Assembly (NCBI GenBank): GCA_964196155.1
Contig: CAXMRP010000075.1
Span: 1 to 11,596 of the forward strand
Direction: 5' to 3'
DNA: 11,596 nt
DNA from: CAXMRP01 sp964196155
GTDB lineage: Bacteria > Pseudomonadota > Alphaproteobacteria > Rhizobiales > Afifellaceae
Below, piece by piece: positions 6,424 to 11,596 of this stretch. The notes beneath the pieces were generated by a model. It was not told the DNA's origin, made no database searches, and saw nothing but the letters and a program-made list of their open reading frames with translations. Position 1 is the first letter of the stretch. The number at the start of each line of letters is the position of its first letter. The translations under genes were made by a program, and so were the position numbers.

Positions 6424-6837
6424 TCAGCCGCTCATCGCAGCGGCAACGGCTATCAGCATTGCCATTGCCATCAGCGCCAAAGTGCCGGCGCCGAACAACA
6501 AAAACCGCATAGGCTGGCGATTGCCATGGGTGTGAACGAATGCGTGGGCAAAGCGAGACGCTATATAGAGCCAAGCCGCAGCGACCATCAGCGAACCCGC
6601 CACGTCCATCATCATCGCCAGCAGGCAAAGTGCGTAAAACAGCGTCGGCGTTTGGAACTGGTTGTCCATCGCGTTGCCCAATTGCCGAATCCGATCAGGC
6701 CAGGCGTCATTCGACAGGCGCACGTCGCGCAGGTGGACCTTGCCACTCATCGCCGATTTGTAGCGGGCGATGCCGGCGATCCACATCAGGACGAAGGTCA
6801 GCGCCATCTGGGCCAACATGGGATAAACGAGGGTCAT
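6424..6837 (-). CDS. MAPEG family integral membrane protein
   Basis: The 137-residue protein has four hydrophobic segments (about 5-23, 64-82, 84-102 and 111-133), as in the MAPEG superfamily (membrane-associated proteins in eicosanoid and glutathione metabolism). Family-like signatures are RQLGNAMDNQFQTPTLFYAL (51-70) between the first two segments, and WLYIASRFAHAFVHTHGNRQ (89-108) around the third. Members related to microsomal glutathione transferase bind glutathione, but bacterial ones of this size mostly have no known reaction. The gene lies between guaB (nine-base gap) and rsmB (four-base gap), so the three are probably cotranscribed. GGTG nine bases before ATG 6837 may be its ribosome site. 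The position next to guaB is familiar in alphaproteobacteria and need not imply a shared pathway. Confidence 0.85.
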   Translation of the reverse strand: MTLVYPMLAQMALTFVLMWIAGIARYKSAMSGKVHLRDVRLSNDAWPDRIRQLGNAMDNQFQTPTLFYALCLLAMMMDVAGSLMVAAAWLYIASRFAHAFVHTHGNRQPMRFLLFGAGTLALMAMAMLIAVAAAMSG

Positions 6838-6846
6838 TGCAGCACC

Positions 6847-8349
6847 TTAGCCGCCGCCGGGATAATTGGGGCTTTCGCGGGTGATCGCCACGTCGTGGAC
6901 ATGGCTTTCGCGAAGGCTGGCGCCGGATATGCGCAAAAATTCTGCCGTTTCGCGGAACTCCGCCAGGGTTGGCGCCCCGACATAACCCATGGCGGCGCGC
7001 AGACCGCCGGCCAGTTGATGAAGAACGCCGGAGACCGGGCCTTTGTACGGCACCTCCCCTTCGACGCCTTCGGGTACCAGTTTGAGGGCATCGCGCACTT
7101 CGGCCTGAAAATAACGGTCGGCCGAACCGCGCGCCATGGCACCAACCGAGCCCATGCCGCGATAGGATTTGTAGCTGCGTCCCTGATGCAGATAGACCTC
7201 GCCGGGGCTCTCATCGGTACCGGCCAGCAGCGAACCGATCATCGCGACCGATGCGCCGGCAGCCAGCGCCTTGGCCAGATCGCCGGAAAATTTGATGCCG
7301 CCGTCGGCAACGACCGGCACATCGGCGGCGGATGCTACCTCGACGGCATCGATGATCGCGGTCAATTGCGGCACGCCGACACCGGCAACCATGCGCGTGG
7401 TGCAGATTGAGCCGGGACCAATGCCGACTTTTACCGCATCGGCGCCGGCATCGATCAGCGCACGGGCACCGTCGCCTGTCGCCACATTGCCGGCAAGGAC
7501 ATGGACCGCGTTGGACTGGCGCTTGACGGCGGAAACCTGATCCAGAACCCGGGTCGAATGGCCGTGGGCGGTATCGATGACGATAACATCGCAGCCGGCA
7601 TCGATCAGCTTTTCTGCCCGCTCAAGACCGGTCGGGCCAACATTGGTGGCCGCCGCCACCCGCAGCCGCCCCTGCTCGTCCTTGCAGGCGTCCGGATGCA
7701 AACGGGCCTTTTCGATATCCTTGACTGTGATCAGGCCAATGCAGTTCCGGTCATCGTCGATAACCAGCAATTTTTCAATCCGGTGGGAGTGTAGCAACCG
7801 TTTGGCTTCGTCCTGACTGACGCCTTCGCCGACAGTGATCAGATTTTCGTGGGTCATCAGTTCGCGGACAGGCTGGGCCGGATCGGAGGCAAAGCGGACA
7901 TCGCGATTTGTCAGGATGCCGATCAGGCGGCCGATGATCTGGCCCCCTTCCCGCCCGGTCTCGACCACCGGGATTCCGGAAATCCTGTGGGCGTCCATAA
8001 GGACCTTGGCATCGGCCAGCGTGGCATCGGGGCCGATAACGACCGGATTGACGACCATGCCGGATTCAAATTTCTTGACCTTCAGGACCTCGCTGGCTTG
8101 GGCATCGGGTTCCAGATTGCGATGGATAACGCCCAGTCCACCGGCCTGCGCCATGGCGATGGCCAGCCGGCTCTCGGTGACGGTATCCATGGCCGCTGAA
8201 ATAATTGGCAGGTTCAGATTGATGGTTCTGGTCAGCCGGGTTGCGATATTGGCTTCCGACGGCAGGATTTCCGACCGGCCCGGCCGTAACAGGACATCGT
8301 CGAATGTCAGAGCCTCGTGGCCGGTGGTTACATCTATAATACGGGACAT
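6847..8349 (-). CDS. guaB: IMP dehydrogenase
   Basis: This 500-residue enzyme oxidises IMP to XMP with NAD+, the committed step of guanine nucleotide synthesis. It is full length. The (beta/alpha)8 barrel starts with ALTFDDVLLRPGRSEILPSE (13-32) and SAAMDTVTESRLAIAMAQAG (51-70), with GLGVIHRN following. A pair of CBS domains is inserted at about 95-215 (HRISGIPVVE, HRIEKLLVIDDD) and may sense purine nucleotides. The active-site loop GIGPGSICTTR carries the catalytic C316; DGGIKFSGD (349-357) and YKSYRGMGS (393-401) follow, then the flap with the Arg-Tyr pair R412-Y413 in DRYFQ. ATG 8349 has GGAG seven bases upstream. A 134-base gap separates it from rlmE, so it may have its own promoter, although I see no clear one. 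MAPEG and rsmB follow closely. Confidence 0.97.
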   Translation of the reverse strand: MSRIIDVTTGHEALTFDDVLLRPGRSEILPSEANIATRLTRTINLNLPIISAAMDTVTESRLAIAMAQAGGLGVIHRNLEPDAQASEVLKVKKFESGMVVNPVVIGPDATLADAKVLMDAHRISGIPVVETGREGGQIIGRLIGILTNRDVRFASDPAQPVRELMTHENLITVGEGVSQDEAKRLLHSHRIEKLLVIDDDRNCIGLITVKDIEKARLHPDACKDEQGRLRVAAATNVGPTGLERAEKLIDAGCDVIVIDTAHGHSTRVLDQVSAVKRQSNAVHVLAGNVATGDGARALIDAGADAVKVGIGPGSICTTRMVAGVGVPQLTAIIDAVEVASAADVPVVADGGIKFSGDLAKALAAGASVAMIGSLLAGTDESPGEVYLHQGRSYKSYRGMGSVGAMARGSADRYFQAEVRDALKLVPEGVEGEVPYKGPVSGVLHQLAGGLRAAMGYVGAPTLAEFRETAEFLRISGASLRESHVHDVAITRESPNYPGGG

Positions 8350-8483
8350 GCCAATACTCCGATTGTCCCGATCTATCGACCGTCAACGGCCAGTGATCGC
8401 CAATGAAAGATGGCAAAAGCGATTCCGACTCGGGATTGGCACGGGTCAATATCACGAGACCGAGTGTTTTCATATGGCGTCTG

Positions 8484-9188
8484 TTAGCCGGTCTTGCCGC
8501 GAAATCCGGTTGCCAACAAATACAGTTCAGCGCTCTGGGCGCGGCTGGCCGGCGGCTTGACGTGGTGGACCTTGGTGAAGTCGCGTTTCAAGCCAGCCAG
8601 AAACACCTGCTCGGCGCCACCGCGAAACACTTTTGCAAGAAAATGTCCGCCCGGCGCCAGAACCAGAGCGGCAAATTCGGCGGCGGCCTCGCACAGCGCC
8701 ATGATACGCAAATGATCGGTTGCGGCGTGGCCGGTTGTCGGCGCGGCCATATCTGACAGGACAAGATTGGCCTTGTCGCCGCCCAGTGCCGCAATAATTT
8801 CGTCGGGCGTGTTATTGTCCATAAAATCGCTCTCCAGAATGATTGCACCGGGCAACGCATCCATGCCGAGATAATCTACAGCAACGATTGCGGGCCGCTT
8901 GGAGCTGGACTGGACCCGATCCGCCGCAATCTGTGTCCAGCCACCGGGCGCAGCGCCCAGATCGATCACCCGGTCGCCAGGTTTCAAAATATGATAGCGG
9001 TCGTCGATTTCCATCAACTTGAACGCTGCGCGCGAACGATATCCTTCCGCCTTGGCCCGGGCGACATAGGGATCGTTGAGCTGGCGCTCAAGCCAGCGGC
9101 GGGATGACGGTTTGAGGCGGCCGGACTTTACCTTGGTTTTCATGTTGCGGGAGCCTGCGCCGCCGGTGCCCCTAGTGATCTTTTTCAT
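8484..9188 (-). CDS. rlmE: 23S rRNA (uridine-2'-O) methyltransferase RlmE
   Basis: The 234-residue protein is RlmE (FtsJ/RrmJ), which methylates the ribose of U2552 in the 23S rRNA A loop on the large subunit. The catalytic tetrad is visible: K57 in RSRAAFKL, D146 in VLSDMAAP, K186 in FLAKVFRGG and E221 in SAELYLLA. The SAM-binding loop is VIDLGAAPGGWTQ (74-86). The signature WLERQLNDPYVARAKAEGYRSRAA lies before it. A Gly/Arg/Lys-rich N-terminus of about 30 residues precedes the fold, as is common in alphaproteobacterial RlmE. ATG 9188 is chosen because it yields this family-like N-terminus; it overlaps the end of the upstream phosphatase gene by 17 bases and lacks a strong ribosome site, pointing to coupled translation. 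Starts at 9266 (longer) or 9143 (shorter) are possible. Confidence 0.92.
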   Translation of the reverse strand: MKKITRGTGGAGSRNMKTKVKSGRLKPSSRRWLERQLNDPYVARAKAEGYRSRAAFKLMEIDDRYHILKPGDRVIDLGAAPGGWTQIAADRVQSSSKRPAIVAVDYLGMDALPGAIILESDFMDNNTPDEIIAALGGDKANLVLSDMAAPTTGHAATDHLRIMALCEAAAEFAALVLAPGGHFLAKVFRGGAEQVFLAGLKRDFTKVHHVKPPASRAQSAELYLLATGFRGKTG

Positions 9189-10638
9189 CGCTGGTACTTT
9201 CGTCGCGCCGGCCGCCATCCGGGCTGGCTTGCGCGCCTGATGCCTTATTTGGATTGGTGCGACCACTCACCGGTTGGCGGGAGCGGCGTCTTGCTGCCGG
9301 CGGCGCCAGATGGCCGTCAGCACGCATCAACTTGACCAGAATACCTTCCCGCAAGCCCCGGTCGGCGACCCGCAACCGGTCCAACGGCCATTCCTGCCGG
9401 ATCGCCTCAAAAATGGCACAGCCGGCCAGCACGAGATCCGCCCGCTCGGCACCAATGCAGGGATTAGCGACGCGGGCTTCATAATTCATGGCGGTTATGC
9501 GGGTCATCATCCGGGATATATCGGCCTTTTCCATCCACAATCCGTCGACATGGCGGCGATTGTAGCGCGGCAGTTCCAGATGAACGCCGGCGAGCGTCGT
9601 GACAGTGCCCGACGTACCGAGATAGTGGAATGGCCGCTCGGCAATCGCCCGGCCCAACGCATCGCGGGCGCGGAACCGACCGAATTCGGTGCGCACATCC
9701 TCGACCATGGCGCCAAATATCGCCGGGTCGACGTCTACTCCGCCATGTTTTTCCGCCAACGTGACAACGCCAAGCGGCAGCGACACCCACGCCTTGATCA
9801 GGCCGCGACGGCGATTTTTCTTGCGGTCGAGCCAGACGATTTCTGACGATCCGCCGCCAATATCGAACAGGATCGCACCATCGGCATTGGGATCCATCAG
9901 GGCCGAACAGCCGGCGGCGGCCAGTTGGGCCTCGGTGCGCCGGTCGACCACTTCCAGGTCAATGCCGACCTCGGCTGACACGCGCTCCATAAATCGCTTG
10001 CCGTTTTCGGCGCGGCGGCACGCCTCGGTGGCAATCATGCGGACGCCAGCGATCCGTCGGGACCGCATTTTATCCCGGCACACGCGCAGCGCGCCGATGG
10101 CGCGGTCCATGGCGGCGTCGTTCAGCCGCCCGCTCTGGGAAAGGCCCTCGCCGAGGCGAACAATGCGTGAGAAGGAATCGACAACGCGAAACGTCTGGCC
10201 GTCGGGTTCGGCAACCAGCAGGCGGCAGTTGTTGGTTCCCAGATCAAGCGCAGCGTAATAGGGCCCACGCCCGCGGCGCTGTCCGCGTCGCCCGGGGTAT
10301 CGTCCTCGTCGCCCGGTCTTGTGGCGTCCGGCTGTCTGGTGCCCGCTCTCTCGGGGGACAGTATCCGCCGCCCCGGCATTGCGGTCATCGACACGCTCGC
10401 GGCCCGATGCCTGAATTCCGGCATCGCGGCTGGCACCCCCGCTACCGGCATCTACCCGATCAGCGTCGTCTTGCAGCCCGGCATTCGCCTTTGCCTGACC
10501 ACTGTCTGGCGCTTCGTGCCGGTGCACAGTCTGGTTGTCACCGGACCCGGCAGACGCTGAAGCGCGCTGTTCGGCATCGTGACCAACCGCCTGACCGGGC
10601 TCAGTCGCGGGCCATTCCGCGTCTGCACCCATTGGCAT
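9172..10638 (-). CDS. Ppx/GppA family phosphatase with long disordered N-terminus
   Basis: The 488-residue protein belongs to the exopolyphosphatase / guanosine pentaphosphate phosphatase family of the actin-like ATPase superfamily. The fold starts only at about residue 127 with YYAALDLGTNNCRLLVAE, the first phosphate loop. IATEACRR (202-209) holds the catalytic-type E205, FDIGGGSSE (258-266) is the second phosphate loop, and GTSGT (341-345), ERADLVLAG (398-406) and DRGLREGI (426-433) complete the core. Residues 1-126 and about 445-488 are hydrophilic, low in aromatic residues and probably disordered; the stretch 108-125 is very Arg/Gly-rich. AGGA six bases before ATG 10638 supports the long start. 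It heads the block and overlaps rlmE. Whether it acts on polyphosphate or pppGpp cannot be decided by eye; it is the short form without the large C-terminal domain. Confidence 0.9.
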   Translation of the reverse strand: MPMGADAEWPATEPGQAVGHDAEQRASASAGSGDNQTVHRHEAPDSGQAKANAGLQDDADRVDAGSGGASRDAGIQASGRERVDDRNAGAADTVPRESGHQTAGRHKTGRRGRYPGRRGQRRGRGPYYAALDLGTNNCRLLVAEPDGQTFRVVDSFSRIVRLGEGLSQSGRLNDAAMDRAIGALRVCRDKMRSRRIAGVRMIATEACRRAENGKRFMERVSAEVGIDLEVVDRRTEAQLAAAGCSALMDPNADGAILFDIGGGSSEIVWLDRKKNRRRGLIKAWVSLPLGVVTLAEKHGGVDVDPAIFGAMVEDVRTEFGRFRARDALGRAIAERPFHYLGTSGTVTTLAGVHLELPRYNRRHVDGLWMEKADISRMMTRITAMNYEARVANPCIGAERADLVLAGCAIFEAIRQEWPLDRLRVADRGLREGILVKLMRADGHLAPPAARRRSRQPVSGRTNPNKASGAQASPDGGRRDESTSDEKDH

Positions 10639-10825
10639 AGTATTTCCTATATCTGTCCGGCGCAGACAGTTGCTTCGTCAGCGCCGGGTTGTTGTCCTGA
10701 TGGTAGCAGGAAGATAGCGCGCGCGAAACTGCCTTGAAACGCGGACAGCCCGGTTTTTCCGAGCGCCATGGCGATCATTCAGGCCATTTAGAATGAACTA
10801 GCCATGTCACCGGCAGCACGCTCTC

Positions 10826-10852
10826 TTGCAACGGGGGCGGACCCCGTATTAT
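10826..10852 (+). promoter_or_regulatory. Candidate promoter of tRNA-Gln
   Basis: TTGCAA (10826-10831) and TATTAT (10847-10852) are spaced 15 bases apart, slightly short of ideal, and lie 56 bases before the tRNA. The bases after TATTAT (AGCGACG) are GC-rich, as in discriminators of growth-rate-controlled stable RNA promoters. A hairpin ACGGGG / CCCCGT fills the spacer (10831-10836 and 10842-10847), so a structural role is an alternative. Confidence 0.35.
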
Positions 10853-10908
10853 AGCGACGTGCCGAACGCGGCCAATTCTGCGTTGATTTGAACCTTGGCG
10901 CGGCTTTT

Positions 10909-10982
10909 TGGGGAATAGTTTAACGGTAGAACAGCGGACTCTGACTCCGTCGGTCCTGGTTCGAATCCAGGTTCCCCAGCCA
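10909..10982 (+). tRNA. tRNA-Gln (anticodon CUG)
   Basis: A complete 74-base cloverleaf is visible. The acceptor strands TGGGGAA (10909-10915) and TTCCCCA (10972-10978) pair fully, the discriminator is G, and CCA is encoded (10980-10982). The anticodon stem GCGGA/TCCGT closes the loop CTCTGAC with anticodon CTG, reading glutamine CAG codons. The T arm is CTGG-TTCGAAT-CCAG. A tyrosine recombinase gene ends 57 bases downstream, which suggests that the tRNA's 3' end serves as an integration site and was kept intact. Confidence 0.95.
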
Positions 10983-11038
10983 AACAATATCAATAACTTA
11001 GATGAAAATATTGCTGCGGAACTGCAACCATGTTGCGT

Positions 11039-11596
11039 TTATGTCGCGTTAACGGCTGACAGAAGTCGGCGTTCGGCCTCCGCCATCGCCTCGCCATCGT
11101 CTGTGCTTGGAAATAGGTGGCCGTAAACGTCCATTGTCATTGTTATTGAGGAATGACCCAGGCGCTCCTGCACAACCTTGCCCGGAAGTTCCAGCCCGCC
11201 CCTATCCTTCGGGTTGATGCACCACGACGCATAGAAGTGCCGTAGCGCATGAAGGCCAGGATATTTTGCTTCGCCTTCATCGTTGACGACACCGGCATCA
11301 ATCTGTGTCGGTTTCCAGCCGCGATTGACGATGTTTGCGTGCCATTCGACGTTTCCCTCCCCGGTTGGAAAAACCAGATCAAGTTCACCTTTAGGGCACG
11401 CTAGTTTCCATTCCCTGAGCGTATTAACCGCCATTGGTGGTAGCGGAATTGTCCGCTGCCCCGCGTCCGTTTTTGGCATTCCTATTGCGCTGTAGCGGTC
11501 GGCACGTTGCCGGACATGAATTTGCGCTTTTTCAAGATCGGTATCAGTCCAACGAAGGCCGCGCAGTTCCGATGCCCGCATGCCGGTGAAAACTGC
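11039..11596 (-). CDS. Tyrosine recombinase (integrase), C-terminal catalytic domain, runs off the window
   Basis: The frame is open to the window edge, so only the last 185 residues are seen and the true start lies outside. Numbered from the edge, the catalytic residues of the tyrosine recombinase domain are all present: R7 in FTGMRASELRGLRW, K42 in PKTDAGQRTIPLP, H116 and R119 in LHALRHFYASW, H148 in RLGHSSITMT, and nucleophile Y158 in DVYGHLF. This is a canonical prophage or genomic-island integrase, clearly different from the one at the left edge (LGH against GGW, H-x-x-R against H-x-x-x-R). Its 3' end points to the intact tRNA-Gln 57 bases away, the usual arrangement for an element inserted at a tRNA 3' end. 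The element itself extends to the right, outside the window. Confidence 0.9.
   Translation of the reverse strand, partial: AVFTGMRASELRGLRWTDTDLEKAQIHVRQRADRYSAIGMPKTDAGQRTIPLPPMAVNTLREWKLACPKGELDLVFPTGEGNVEWHANIVNRGWKPTQIDAGVVNDEGEAKYPGLHALRHFYASWCINPKDRGGLELPGKVVQERLGHSSITMTMDVYGHLFPSTDDGEAMAEAERRLLSAVNAT

Noticed and set aside
6118..7410. 430-codon plus-strand open frame across rsmB, MAPEG and guaB
   Set aside because: It runs antisense through three clear genes, with a His/Arg/Gln/Gly-rich composition typical of the reverse frame of GC-rich coding DNA.
1..11596. CRISPR array, insertion sequence or toxin-antitoxin pair
   Set aside because: I found no regularly spaced repeats, no transposase and no toxin-antitoxin-like gene pair. 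The only mobile-element genes seen are the two partial tyrosine recombinases at the edges.

Overview
The window looks like a piece of an alphaproteobacterial chromosome. The clearest evidence is the minus-strand block ppx/gppA-like phosphatase, rlmE, guaB, a MAPEG membrane protein and rsmB. This arrangement and these protein variants (the phosphatase with an ALDLGTNNCRLL start and a long charged N-terminus, and RlmE with a short Gly-rich N-terminus before WLERQLNDPYV) are what I associate with Hyphomicrobiales, sphingomonads and relatives. I cannot fix the order or genus from the sequence alone.

Layout. Positions 1-309 are the C-terminal catalytic end of a tyrosine recombinase (+). Its stop codon abuts the 5' half of a tRNA-Ser(GCU) gene on the minus strand (310-357), so this is the edge of an integrated element. 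From about 358 onward the DNA looks chromosomal. Positions 679-2969 (+) hold a small twin-arginine (Tat) signal protein whose predicted mature part is only 22 residues, followed by a large TPR-sulfotransferase. The 269-base gap between them contains an extra, unassigned open frame with protein-like composition. Positions 3010-4924 carry three separate minus-strand genes: a one-repeat Sel1-like protein, a YfcG/Ure2p-type glutathione S-transferase, and a secreted Gly/Asn/Trp-rich protein with its own strong terminator. Positions 5070-10638 are the conserved minus-strand block, read in the order ppx, rlmE, guaB, MAPEG, rsmB. At 10909-10982 (+) lies an intact tRNA-Gln(CUG) with encoded CCA, and 57 bases beyond it a second, unrelated tyrosine recombinase (-) runs off the right edge.

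How it fits together. The central core genes serve purine nucleotide synthesis (guaB), polyphosphate or pppGpp turnover (ppx) and rRNA methylation (rlmE, rsmB). This housekeeping segment is bracketed by two integrases, each ending next to a different tRNA gene and each pointing inward, so the window appears to span the chromosomal interval between two independently integrated elements. The most unusual part is the Tat micro-protein next to a sulfotransferase that lacks an export signal. One reading is that a peptide is modified in the cytoplasm and then exported by Tat, but this rests on gene proximity and signal motifs only.
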